A stretch of DNA of 64,000 nt from Zygnema cylindricum (GCA_037447655.1 JBBHKE010001954.1:359930-423929), one strand, 5' to 3'. Shown: positions 44,331 to 55,791, counted from the first letter of the stretch. Notes: generated by a model not told the origin, from the sequence alone. A program made the numbers and translations.

Positions 44331-46078
44331 TCTACGCCCAAATAGCTAGAGTGGAGACTAAATTTTCTCGTCGAAGTATATAAACTTTGATGGGTAGGTC
44401 AAAAGCAAAATCGTATATGCACAAAGCCACACACTTAGATGGTTTAATATATTAATCAATTTTACAAAGTTGGTCTGCAAGAGGATGAAAGGCAGAGCTA
44501 ATTTGATGAAGGGACCCACAATATTTTACCATTTTGGATTGAAAACCTAGAAAGTTCGTAGTTGATGCTCGTAAAGTTTGCATTGTGGCTGGAGATGATG
44601 CGACTACTAACGAGTAAGATGACAAGCACCGAGACCCCGCTCATAACTTCATACCATTTCTTTTTGCGATTATATTTGTCCTTGGACTCATATTTTAGAA
44701 GTGTATTTATTTATTCACTCGTCGATCTTATAGAAGAGCCGAAAGGTCGTCGCAACCTCTCATGTTTGTTTTCTATCGCCGGCGTAGCTTCGTCGCTATT
44801 CAACATCTCTAACTTGACCTTTTTGACAAAGCACAGTGGCGGATGATGATTGTGGACTTTTGAGACTTACCGTCTCGACTCTTGTTTCATATGTATGATA
44901 ATCGTAGTTTATCTGAGTTTCATAGTGTGACGCAGTCTTAGGGTATGAGCCGAGGGGTTAATTATTTCTTTTGTTTTTAAGATACCGAGCATTTTTTTGT
45001 GTTTAGTTTCCTACTTTTAGATCTGAGTTGTGATTGTCAAAGTTGGGAGGTTGTAGGGATTTTTATGTCTAACCTTAAGGAAGTCAAAAATATCGCATTT
45101 CAATCATGCGTTTGTTAAGTACAATTTCATTTGTGTAATTACTGACACTCACTTTCCGAAAGTACTTTAGTATGTATTCTATTTTGAGTATGGTAGTGTA
45201 GCTTCATGTCCCGTTATGTCAATCATGTAACTTCGTTGTTGGTGAACAGATACCTTTACGACTATCTCGACAAACTTTGCAATCATGTTCTTACTTTGTC
45301 TCTCTTCATTTTAGATTCCTCGAACATAATATTATTTTATTTTTTATTCTAACTGTTTTTCCACCGGCTTTGTGATCGGCTGTTAGAAGTTACATCTACT
45401 TGTCTTTTACGGCTTCGATTCTCCTTCCGACGTAGTGCCACCATCAACTCTAAGTTTAGAGCCAAGCTTAGTACTTAACCTTTTCATTTCTGTATATTCA
45501 AATTAACGATTAGATTGAGAAGTCATCTTCTCGACATTGGTACTCAAACTTTAATCTTTTGTTGATTTGTCTAATTCTTTGCTTCTAAATTCTCCATTGC
45601 CATGATTCTCTCTTTTTCATTTTTGATGTCTTTCCTTTAGGAGTTTTGTGTGTTTTGGAAACAAATCATCTTTTGAAGAGTGTCAAATAATTCACATATC
45701 ACACCTTTTTGTTTTCGTTTTCATGCATTATTAATTTCGAGGGGTAAACCTCTATCAACTAAAAAAAGTGGGGTCATTTAATAGTAGCCGTACTCTTTTG
45801 TTCCGTTTCGTATTGCTTTTTCTTAATTTACGAGAATAAAAAGTATGAAAAATAAAAGTTCCCCGCATCCGCGAATTATCGCTCCCTCCAGCCAATGGAT
45901 GGCCACCGTCTTCCGCCGTTTTCAAGGACGACACTGCCGGATACAGACAATCCGTACACCTCGATCGTGACGATAGGCGCCACGTCGGCTTCACACGTGT
46001 GGGTGCCATGTGGCATTGCGCACTCATTTTTTGTTTTTACGTCGTTTGTAATTATTCTGATGTACAATTGTAGTACGC
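44331..46078. other. AT-rich DNA, nothing recognised
   Basis: A 94-codon ORF (44562-44846) and a 90-codon minus ORF (45755-46027) have no recognisable domain. No TIRs, LTR ends or RNA gene features were seen. Confidence 0.5.
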
Positions 46079-46080
46079 TA

Positions 46081-46278
46081 CACCGCCAATCGCTATTAGA
46101 GTCAAGGATTAAATAGCGTCAAAAAAAAATTAGCGTTATTGATTCTTATTTAGTGCCTGAGACGTGGCAGATTATGGTCCACGTACTTAAATAGCGTCAT
46201 TAATTATATTTCAGGTTTTGGGGTCAAAGTTTAGGGGCACCGAATTAGCTTTATATACTCTAACAGCGATTGGCGGTG
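46081..46278. mobile_element. TA-flanked MITE, copy 2 (198 bp)
   Basis: Termini CACCGCCAATCGCTATTAG and CTAACAGCGATTGGCGGTG form an inverted repeat of about 20-24 bp including flanking TA (46079-46080, 46279-46280). A subterminal TAGCGTCA/GCGTTATT motif is repeated inside. No coding capacity. Confidence 0.88.
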
Positions 46279-46280
46279 TA

Positions 46281-47212
46281 GTACAATATTGTACATTCAA
46301 ATTGCACGAATGGAAAATCTTTGAATATTGTCCGTACCTGCACGGAAGCCTACACGATCCATGTGGGCATATAAGACAAAGTACTGTACGATCATGTGCT
46401 GGTACCACCTGACGGCAAATCGCCAAATTGGACCTGAAAACTTCTGCCAGCAGATGTATCCGTACAAATTACTGGCAGCCCCTGATGGAGGAACGGCCTA
46501 AATGCGCTTCGCGACAAAATGAATGCACAAACCGACAAAGAAAAACCGGAGGCGAAGATTAGCTCCCATATTAAAAATAATGTCGGCAGATGCGAACAAA
46601 AATGACGCAATTTTTTTTTCCGTGATCTGCGGAATCCAATGCGTTACAAAAGATGCTCGTCGTATCAACTTTCCATCATTCCTTAACTGCCGATTTACGA
46701 TTTTGCCGCTATATTTATATTAAATATTATATGATATTTTGCCTCTATATTTAATTATTTAAATTAAACCGACGGGTTCTGTACGGTATCTCGCTGACGT
46801 ACTTGATTTCCTAGAATGGACTCACCGTCTCTGCCAAATTGTCGTCTTCTGGAATCCTGGCCTTCATCATGTAAAGTACAATACGGTACAGTAAAGTACA
46901 GTAAAGTACATTATAGTACAGTAATGTACTGTACTACAGAAATCAATATACGGACATCGGGTTTTTCACGGTCACAATGAAAAGCCAGCAGTTGATGAGT
47001 CAGCAGTTGACGAAATCCATGCTGGCTTTTCCGCACGTGTTACGAATTGCGACTTAGATTGACTTATTCTGATAGAGTGGCACAGGACAAACAAACCGAC
47101 AGCCTGGCCTAGGATACGTCAAATCGTACATCGCATCCGCAGGAATCTGAATCGCCGTACGACCGCATTCGCCAGACTGACGGCGACGAGAATCCCGATG
47201 CCCGCCGGAACG
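46281..47212. other. Intergenic DNA with a GTAC-rich microsatellite
   Basis: At 46873-46935 the sequence is built from AGTACAGTAA/AGTAC words (GTAC every 8-12 bp). Otherwise only short ORFs are present. Confidence 0.6.
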
Positions 47213-47214
47213 TA

Positions 47215-47479
47215 CACCGCGTATCGCTATTAGTGCTGCAAGAAATTTCGCCACTTATAACATCTTTTCTCCGTGCACACTTGTCCTATTTTCATTTCGC
47301 CACTTATAACATCTTTTCTCCGTACACACTTGTCCTATTTTCACATGGAGACAGCCGATCGGAAGGTGGGAATATTGGCTTTCGATCGCAATCCTCAGAT
47401 CCACAATCCGACAATAGTGTACGGAGGAAAGATGTTTTAAGCGGCGAAAAATCGTTCACAGGAATAGCGATTCACGGTG
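47215..47479. mobile_element. TA-flanked MITE, copy 3 (265 bp), upstream of the MYB gene
   Basis: Left end TA-CACCGCGTATCGCTATTAG, right end AATAGCGATTCACGGTG-TG. A subterminal inverted repeat (CATCTTTTCTCCGTGCACAC with GTGTACGGAGGAAAGATG) extends the similarity. A segment of about 49 bp (TTCGCCACTTATAACATC...) is duplicated directly at 47247-47343. It lies 1.1 kb before the MYB start codon. Confidence 0.85.
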
Positions 47480-48571
47480 TGCCTGACGCGGATTCGAGAG
47501 CCTGCAGGACAAGATTTGTCGGTGGCCGAATGAAGACGAAATTAGGACCGCAGAATCCGACTTCCTTCGCACACGTGGCACCTGGTGACGTGGCGCGACT
47601 GCTGCACGCGCGGAAGCCCTTCGCTGCTCCGACAATAAGTGCGATATTCGTGGAAGGTTCGAAGAGGCCGTGTGACATTTACGTAAACGACAAAAAGAAT
47701 AGACTCCGAGGTAGGAGAGGACTATCTAAGGACTCTCTACTCTCCATAAGACTATCCCAAACTCTCACACGATCTCTCTCTCTCTCCGTCTCTCTTTCTC
47801 TATCTATCTCCTTTTCCCTCTCCCTCTCGCTCTCTATCTCTCTCTCTCTCTCTCCCTTTTTCCCTCTCTCCTTGTATTCCTCCCTCCCTCTTTCCCTCTG
47901 CCAATCTCCACTTCTCCCTCTCGCTCTCGTTCTTCCTCCATCTCTCCGTCTCTCCCTCTATCACTCTCCACATCTTTCTCAATCTCCCTCTCGTTCCCAC
48001 ACTGCCCGACTCCCCCCCTCCCTCCCTCTTCCTCTCTCTCTCCCTCCCCCTACCCCCCCGCCTTGTGGTCATATCCGTCTCGCCTTCTCCCTTTCTCTTT
48101 CCTCCCTCTCTCCCACTGTCTCTATCTCTTCTTTCTCTCTCTCTCCCTCTCTCCTCCGCCCTATCTCTCTATTCCTCTCTCGCCGTTCCTCTCCCTCCCA
48201 TCCTCCCTCTGTCCCTTCCTCCCCCGTTCCCCCCTCCCTCTACTTGTCTCCTTCTTTCTCTCTTTCTCTTTTTCCCGCTCTCTCTCTCTCTCTTTCTTTA
48301 TCCTTCCTCCTCTATCACTCTCTCCTTTCCCCAAATTCCCGTTACTCTTTCATCTCTCTCTCTTTCCCTCTCTTCCTCTCTCCCTCTCTCCCTTTCTCCC
48401 TCTCTCCCTCCCTCTCTCTCTCCCTCTCTCTCTTCCTCTCTCCCTTTCTCCCTCTCCCTCTCTCCCTCCCTCCCTCCCTCCCTCTCGCCCTCTCCCCCTC
48501 TCTCCCGCTTACTCTCCTCCTTTCTCTCCCCCTCTCTCCCCCTCTCCCTCTCCCTCTCTTAACCGTTGAAA
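47480..48571 (+). promoter_or_regulatory. MYB upstream region: G-box motifs and ~800-bp pyrimidine tract
   Basis: ACACGTGGCA (47571) and TGACGTGGC (47586) are G-box/ACGT-type elements. From about 47765 to 48560 the plus strand is nearly pure C and T (CTCTCC/CCCTCC mix), ending 11 bp before the MYB ATG. This could be a 5' leader or promoter tract. The long Ser/Leu/Pro ORFs here and the Arg/Glu/Gly ORFs on the other strand follow from the composition. Confidence 0.55.
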
Positions 48572-51060
48572 ATGGCGCTAAACGACAAAAACGGCGCCTC
48601 CCGGCGGCCGTGGACTCCGGCGGAAGATGCGGCGCTGCGGCGAGCCGTACTGGCCAGCGGGTGTACGGAGTGGATCCGTACGGTTTCGAATGCGCCGGAG
48701 TTGTCGGCGCGCTCTGCCAAAAGTTGTCGGCGGCGGTGGCTGCAGCATCTGGACCCGCAGGTCGGTGGGCGGCACAAAACGACAAACATGCTTTTTGGAC
48801 GTTTTCGCGCATCGATTGTTGGGCATTTCCTTCGAAGCTTTTTGGATGCATCGACGATCGAATTTTTTGAATTTATTTCTACGAACGGCTGACTGACAGT
48901 GGGAATCTGTACGGATAATGACGTGGCAGATCAGCCGTGGACAATTTTGCGAACGTGAGAGTCGTACGGTCGCCATCTCGCACGTGCGGTACGGAGCTAG
49001 CTGGGCGCGGATCGCGCGGGAGCTCCCGGGCAGAACCGACAACGCAGTCAGGGTAAGAGATTCGACCGCACGTGCGGGGAGAGATGCGACTTTCTTTTGA
49101 GCTGCTTTTGCTGACGCTTCGCCGACGGTTCTGCTGACGTGTAATAAAGTTAGCGGCCGTAAGAAGACAACAGGGAAAAAAACAAAGGAACAGGATACGA
49201 CAAAATAGGTAAAAAATAAGAAACGGAAAAGACAGCAGGTACGGACGAGAGAGGTTGTCGTGAAGTGAAGTTGAATATTCGGCGAATGAACGAAGGAGAG
49301 TGGGACGGTTTGCGCTTCATAGTGGAAGTCGAACGCGGAAGCCTCGCTATGCAAAAAGTGGAGGCGGGACTACTCGAGGAACATCTTATAGAGTGGAAAA
49401 CGATTCACGAGTCAGAAAGATTCCAAGAGTTAGTGGGAACCTTTCTACGCTAAAACAATATGTACAAAGAAGGTACAAAAAGTAAAGGAACACTAATTTA
49501 AGTAGTATGCTTAAGACTTAGTGTTTGAGTACTTAACTATGAATTAAGGGAAACTAAATAAACATAGTGGTTCAATAGTAGAGTGGAATGTCGAATTCCG
49601 ATAGAAGGAATGGCTTGGTACGGCTTGGTGATGTTAGAATGAGAGGAATGATAGTGTTGACAGTTGTTGGGTTTGTCGTTTTGTGGCAGAATCATTGGCA
49701 CAGCTCGTTGAGAGTGCGGTACACGAAGGTTTTGAAGAGCATTTTGGAGAATCCTACGGTGAGGATTTGGACGGATTAAATTGGTAACTTTTATAGTATG
49801 AATTTAGGTATCAGGTGTGTTGAAAAATTGAAGTGACGAAAGCATTATTATCTCAGTTTTATTTTTATTTATCCTCCTTAACTTAATTGCCCTTCTCACT
49901 ATTTATTGCTCTTACATTTGGGGAGTTGTGGGAAAATAACAATAGAAGAAAATGTTTTGTATGAAGATATTTTGGATGAAATGATTGCAAGATTACTTGC
50001 TTATGCTATTTAAGATAGCAAATTACCAAAAAAGTAGTAAAAAAAGTTGATTCTTTGTAATATCACATTAATCCGAGGGGCAGGCGGAGAGCAGGTGGAG
50101 GACCTCCAAATTAAGGCGTCTCTCGGAGTAAACGACGAAATGTTAAAAAATGCGATTTCAGAAAAGGGTACAATTGGGGTCAAAAGAATGTGCCGATGGG
50201 CTATAGATTTGACCGAAAACTTGACAAAAAATAGCGGTTTTAAGCGGGAAAGGTACGGAGGAGGAGAGACTAATTTACATTTTGAAGAAGGGATACGTGG
50301 GAATTCCGGAGAACACTCAAATTCCCATTCTCTAGAGGACACAAATGGGTATATTGAAGAAGGGACCAATGGGCTATTATTTGATGAAAAGAACAATGAT
50401 TTTTTTGGAGAAGAAATAAATGGGTATTATGAGGAACCGAAAAGGGAGGTTGGGGGAACAAAGGGAGTCTTATCTGACATAAGAAACTGCTCGGACGCTA
50501 CAGACAAAATAAAGGAATCGACAGCTGTAATAACGGATGATTTAGGAAAATATCTTCATTTCAAGTCTGAGAATTTCGGAATTCCTGAAAATATTGAGAG
50601 TCCATATTTTAACACTCCTGGATTTCCTGGGAATAGCATTATTAGGGAAATTTCTGGAAATGTAAATAGCGAAAGTAGAGGGAAGGAAATTGCCCATTTA
50701 GAAACTTTTTTTCAAAACATGCGAACGAAGACAGAGGCGGAAATTTCAATTGCTCAAAATGTTGTTCTTTGGAGTAAGCTCCAAATTAATAGTGAATCAA
50801 ATTTTGGAAATAAAAATGTTGAGGAACAAACAAAAATACAATTGAGTGATATCGGAAAAAAGATGAATAATGGTACGGACGACGGCAAAACGTCCCTTGC
50901 TGACGTCATCAAAATTTTAGGCTTGGATGAAAGTGACACGTGTCCGTCCATCCCAAATATTGACATTTGCCGTACACAATCCGATAATGTCAATTTTTTT
51001 TTACGCCCTAATATGGATTTGGGGGAAATGGGTCCCTCTCCTTTGTTGTACATCCCATGA
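48572..51060 (+). CDS. R2R3-MYB transcription factor, four exons
   Basis: Exons 48572-48760, 48930-49052, 49690-49758 and 50095-51060 join in one frame (448 aa). All three introns are phase 0, with acceptors GGCAG, GGCAG and AGCAG and donors GTCGGT (weak), GTAAGA and GTGAGG. Exon 1 carries R2 (W14, W34, W56; KSCRRRWLQHLDP). Exon 2 carries most of R3 (F69 replacing the first Trp, as in plant MYBs, W88, ELPGRTDNAVR). Exon 3 supplies NHWHSSL with W107. R3 spacing F-18-W-18-W is exact; R2 has about two extra residues between W34 and W56. The product should be a nuclear DNA-binding regulator. The subfamily is not assigned. The C-terminus (321 aa) is Asn/Glu/Gly-rich and unlike MYBs I know. Confidence 0.87.
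50095..51060 (+). CDS. MYB exon 4: C-terminal region
   Basis: The frame is open from 50047 without an ATG near its start, as expected for an internal exon. The acceptor at 50094 (GAGAGCAG) keeps phase 0 with exon 3. The sequence has imperfect NGY-x-EE repeats (residues like TNGYIEEGTNG, EINGYYEEPK), then a Ser/Asn-rich region and a short helix-like SLADVIKILGLDES near the end, stopping at TGA 51058. Joining this exon to the MYB domain is inferred from frame, strand and splice signals. A separate gene cannot be excluded. Confidence 0.7.
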   Translation: MEDLQIKASLGVNDEMLKNAISEKGTIGVKRMCRWAIDLTENLTKNSGFKRERYGGGETNLHFEEGIRGNSGEHSNSHSLEDTNGYIEEGTNGLLFDEKNNDFFGEEINGYYEEPKREVGGTKGVLSDIRNCSDATDKIKESTAVITDDLGKYLHFKSENFGIPENIESPYFNTPGFPGNSIIREISGNVNSESRGKEIAHLETFFQNMRTKTEAEISIAQNVVLWSKLQINSESNFGNKNVEEQTKIQLSDIGKKMNNGTDDGKTSLADVIKILGLDESDTCPSIPNIDICRTQSDNVNFFLRPNMDLGEMGPSPLLYIP

Positions 51061-52117
51061 TTGTCTTACAATTGAAATGTGTCTTATTATTTTTTTGGGA
51101 TATTTGATGAAACTTTTTTTGTTTTGTCTTATTATTCTTTTAGGATATTTGACAAGATTTTATTTTTTTTCTTACTCCATCGAGTAAGATGCGTTCTCAA
51201 AACACATTAATATTTTTGGCAAATTTCAAAGCCTCCAAAATTTTGTACGGTTTAGAAAAAGTATTTTAGTCAAACAATAATTATGAGTCTAATTTATTAT
51301 TTTCCTTTAGAACTTGCCTAGCTTTCATTTTTTGTCACATTTTAAAATTCCTTTACCTCCTTAGATGAACAATTATTTAGCTTTTCTTAGTATACTTTTT
51401 TTCCTTAGTATTTTTGTTGGTACTTTTTTTTCTTGGTATTTTTATTAGTTATTCCAACTTGTTTTACATCTTAGAGAAATTTGGCGAATTTTTGACCATT
51501 GCAATTGTGTGCATCATTTTGTAAAATTTTAATAAATTTAAAATTTCTTAAATTTACCAACATTTGGACTAAAATGCATAATAACTAAGAAAAAAATAAT
51601 TTCATGATTGCTACATTAACTTTGGCCTTTTCGGATATTGCTATTGTTTTTTTCTATTGAAAATGTAAATTTGAAGTGGTTATAATTAATAGTAACAAGT
51701 TGTGCAATAACTTTGTAACAGTACATTTTAATAATAATTGTAACGAATATTACATGGTTACTCTCTTGAAAAGAATCTTGGAAAACCCATCGTTATGGCT
51801 CATATTTTATGTTTTTATTGAGGATTTCCAAAGAAGTATGATTGCTGAATTATGAGCGGAAAAAAATGCCTTAAAAAAATGCTGAATTTTTGTAAATCAC
51901 TTTTTTGTATTTACATGGAACTATTTTTGCATTATTGGTAATAATACATGGTTCAACCACATCATTCAAGGTAAACCTACAAAACCAAAAATATTCCAAG
52001 TCCTAAAGTCTCCTCACAATACTACAGTAGTACTAAACTCACTTAAAGAAAGAATATGTGTAACGATGAAATCCTAAAGAGGACTTCGGCCCAATCTCAC
52101 TCAAATACAATACAACC
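51061..52117. other. AT-rich 3' flank of the MYB gene
   Basis: Strongly AT-rich with T-runs and no open frame of note. It probably holds the MYB 3' UTR and intergenic DNA. Several AATAAA-like words are present but none can be chosen as the polyadenylation signal. Confidence 0.5.
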
Positions 52118-52530
52118 AATGAAAATAAAATACCGATGAAAATAAAATACCGATGAAAATAAATATACCGATGAAAATAAATATACTGGTGAAAACGAAA
52201 TACCAATGATAATAAAAATACCGATGAAATAAAATACCAATGAAAATTAAAATACCGATGAAAATAAATATACCGATGAAAATAAAATACCGATGAAAAT
52301 AAAAATACCGATGAAAATAAAAATACCGATGAAAATAAATATACCAATGAAAATAAATATACCAATGAAAATAAATATACCGGTGAAAACAATACCGACG
52401 GAAATAAAATACCGAGGAAAATAAAACACCGATGAAAATAAAACACCAATAAAAATAAAACACCGATGAAAATAAAACACCGATGAAAATAAAATACCCG
52501 TGAAAATATAATACCCATGAAAATAAAATG
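52118..52530. repeat. Minisatellite, 17-18-bp unit
   Basis: About two dozen units of TACCGATGAAAATAAAA and one-base length variants. The reading frame on the minus strand stays open because the unit lacks stops (FHRYFIFIG-type repeats), so that ORF is an artefact. Confidence 0.92.
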
Positions 52531-52829
52531 TGGAAGTTGAAAATAAAATGTGGAAGTTAGCAGAAGCTAGAAAGCAAGTCCTAACTGAGGACTCTTTGTT
52601 TTCAGTTTCTATCAAAAACTGGAAAAAATCCAGGGGGATTCTTTTACCTTGGGAAATAGGGGAAAAGGTTACATACCACCCTGGGCATCATTGGTGTTGT
52701 CTTGTAATCTCTGAGAAGGCAGGATGCCACTTAATTTGGTTATAATTATTAATATAAATATTAATATTTGGCAGGATAATTTGGTTATCCTTCACCTGCT
52801 TGCCGTCCGGTCTCAAGGGTTTTCAAGGG

Positions 52830-54630
52830 TTAAGACTGTCGGCACCCTCCTTACCCTCTTTACCCTCCTTAACCTCCTTACCCTCCTGAACCTCCTTACC
52901 CTCGGGAGGTAAGTATTACTACACCCATGGGGATGTTAAGGGTATCCCTCTTCACTCTTACCTCCCTCTTTCCCTCCATCCCTACATCCCTTTTCTATAC
53001 ATGTCTCCTTTCCTCCATGGCTCCCTCCTTTCATCCTAGCCTCCCTCTCTCCCTCCCACTCTCTCTTCCTCCGCCCTCCATCCCTACAACCATCGCTCCT
53101 TTTCTTCCCTCCCTCCTTGCGGCCTTCATTCTCTAACTTATTCAATTTCTCTCTCCCTCTCTCGCTCTCTCCCTCCTACCCTCAATCAATCTCCCTCCTT
53201 ATATCCCTCCTTCCGTCCGTCGCCGCCTCCATCCATCCCTCCCTCACTCTCGCCCTCTCTCCCTCCTACCCTCTATCGCTCTCTCCCTCCTATCACTCCT
53301 TCCGTCCGTCACCGACTCCATTCATCCCTTCCTAACTCTCGCCCTCCCTCCCTCCCTCCTTCCCGCCTTCCCCTTGTCCATCCCTCCCACTCTCCCTCCC
53401 TCCATCCGCCCCTCCCAACACCTTCCCTCCATCCTTCCCTGCAACAGTTACCCCCTCTCTCCCTCACTACCTCCCAAACTTCCTCGCTCAGGCACCCCAT
53501 TTCTCCTTTCCCCCCTACTTCTGCCCACTCTGCCACCCACCCTCCCTCCCTCGCTCCCTTTATCCATCCCTCCCCCCCTCCTTCCTTTCCTCCTTTCCTC
53601 CCTTCCACCCTCTCTCCTCCCCTCTCTCCCTCCCACTCTCCTTTCCTCCCTCTCCTTCCCTCCACTCCTTTCTACCATTCCCTCCAGCCCTGCCTTCCCC
53701 TTTTTCCCCCTCCTTCCCTCCCACCCTCCAGCCGCCCTCCCTCCCCCCCTCCCCCCCTCCCTCCCTAACTCCTCCCTCCCTCCGTCTCACTCTCTGTCGC
53801 TCCCACCTCTACTCCCTTCTACCCTACCACGCTAAAACCATCCCCCATCCCTCCCTCCCATCCCTCTCTCCCCCTGTCCTTCCTCCATCCCTCTGACCTG
53901 CCCTCCCTTCCTGCCTCCCACCTTTCTACCCTCCTTCCAACCCTACCTCTCTCCTTCCCTCCTTGCGAGCCTCAAATCCTCACATTTTCCCCTGCCACCA
54001 TACCACCCTACCTCCCTCCATCCATCCCTCCCTACCTCCTTTCCCCCTTCCCTCCCCCCCTCCTTCCCTCTCACACTCCCTCCCTCCCTCACTCCCTCGC
54101 TCCTTCCCTCCGTCCATTCCTCCCTCTCTACCTACCTGTCTCCCTCCCCCTTTTCTTCCTTCCACCCAACCCTCCCTCCCTCCCACGCTCCCTCCATCCC
54201 TCTCTATCTTTCTCTAACTCACTTCCTCCTTCCCTCCAACTCCACCACCATACTTCCCTCGCTACCGCCCTCTATCCGTCCATCTCTCCCTCCAGCCTTC
54301 ATTCTCTCCCTCTCTACCGCTTCTCTCCCACTCTCTCTCACTCTTTCACTCCCAGCCTCCTTCCGTCCTTCTCTTCCTCTCCCTTTTCCTCCCTCCCTCC
54401 TTCCATCCCTCCCCGCCCCTATCCCACTCCCCCTTCCTCCTCCCTCCTCCCCCCCTCCCTCCATCCATTGCTCCGTCTCACTTTCTCTCACTATCTCCAC
54501 CCCTCCCCTCCAACCTTAGACTTCTCCCTCCCTCCCTCGCTCCATCCCTCTCGCCCTCTCTACCTCGTGCACTCCCCCATTCCTCCCTCTCTCTCTCCCT
54601 TTTTCCCTTTCACCCTCCGTTACTCCCTCG
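52830..54630 (+). repeat. Polypyrimidine low-complexity tract (CCCTCC-rich)
   Basis: The plus strand is almost only C and T, built from CCCTCC, CTCTCC and TCCATCC words. The first 60 bp (52852-52915) is a 9-18-bp repeat of CCTCCTTACC. Long overlapping ORFs on both strands arise from the composition. The purine strand is rich in GGGAGGGAGG and could form G-quadruplex or triplex structures. Confidence 0.9.
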
Positions 54631-55791
54631 TCCCCAGATTCTCAAAATCTTAAGAGCCCTCTCTCTCCTTCTCTCAATGTTCCGTCCCTCCCATCCCTCC
54701 CTCCCTCCCTCCCTCGTTTATCTCCCCCTCTCTCACCCTCTCTGTTTGTTCGACTCTCCCCCCCTCCCTCCATCCCTCACTCGCTTCTTACCCCTCTCCC
54801 TTCCACCCTCCCTTCCACTCTCTTCCGCTCCCTTCTTGTATCCCTCACTCACTCCCCTCCCTCCATCTCTTCCACTTTCCCTCCCCTCCTTTCGATCTTC
54901 CTCCTTTCCTTCCTACCTTGTTTATTCCCTTTTTGTGTCCCCACCTCCTTCTCTCTCCCTCTTGTCCTCCCAACCTCAATCCTTCCCTCCCTTCCCCCTT
55001 CCCCTCCCTCCCCCCTTCCCCTCCTCCTTCCCTCCCTCTATCGGTCCCACCCTCACTCTTTGCCTCCCTCTCTCCTTCCCCCAATCCCTCCATCCCTCCT
55101 CTTTGTCCTCCCTCCCTAACGTCCTTCGTCCATCCCTCCCTCTCGTCCTCCCTCCCTTCCCCCTTCCATCCTCCCTCCCTCTTTCCCTCCCTCCCTCCAC
55201 CTTTCATCCGTCCCAGTCTATCCTTTCCCCTCTCTACCTCCCTCTCTACCTCCCTCTCTCTCTCCCTTCTTCCATCACTCTTCCTTCCTTTCCTCCTTCC
55301 ATGCCTCCCTCCATTTCGCCCGCCCTCCCTCCCTCCCATACACCTCACCCTCTCTGTCCCACTCTCCATACCGCCCGTCTCCCTCCCTCCTTCCTTCCTT
55401 CATCTCCAATCACTACTCTCTCCATTTTTCTTTTCCTCCCTCTTACCCTCCCGCCCCCTTGACCTTTCCTCCTTTCTTCCCTCCCCCCCTTTCTTCCTCA
55501 CACCTTCCCTTCTTTCATCCCTCCCTCCCTCCCACCCACCTTCCCTCTCTTCCTCCCTCCTTGATTTTCTTTGCCGCTCGTGCTCCCCCACGTACCCACC
55601 CCTTCCTTACCTCCCCATGTCTCTCCCTCTCTCCCTCTTTCCCCTCCCTCCGTCTGTATTTTATATTGCGGCTTAGAGTTCCGTTATTAATGTTTTGCCG
55701 GTGTACGGTAAATTAAGCTATTTGTAGTACTTGTGTACTATATATTTGTTTTGCGCGTATTTTGCGCGTCCGTAGTACAACGTGTATCGTT
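54631..55791 (+). repeat. 1.16-kb direct duplication, copy 1
   Basis: From TCCCCAGATTCTCAAAATC to CGTGTATCGTT this is nearly identical to 57639-58815. It is mostly polypyrimidine with a unique tail (GTTCCGTTATTAATG ... TTTTGCGCGTATTTTGCGCG). The right edge stops 14 bp inside the left end of the MITE that is complete in copy 2. Confidence 0.92.

Noticed and set aside
47233-48870. 545-codon plus-strand ORF
   Set aside because: It runs through the MITE and the pyrimidine tract; the Ser/Leu/Pro content follows from CTCTCC repeats and it overlaps MYB exon 1 in another frame.
49265-49453. 62-codon ORF between MYB exons 2 and 3
   Set aside because: Lies wholly in intron 2 of the model; no domain, and the R3 repeat continues only at 49690.
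52039-52615. Phe/Ile/Tyr/His-rich minus-strand ORFs up to 159 codons
   Set aside because: Translation of the 17-18-bp minisatellite in three frames; no start context or domain.
52852-52915. Telomere-like repeat
   Set aside because: The unit is CCTCCTTACC-like, not CCCTAAA or another telomere motif, and it grades into the polypyrimidine tract.
52927-55716. Many long Ser/Pro/Leu (plus) and Arg/Glu/Gly (minus) ORFs
   Set aside because: Polypyrimidine DNA has almost no stop codons in any frame; several frames are open at once and no domain is present.
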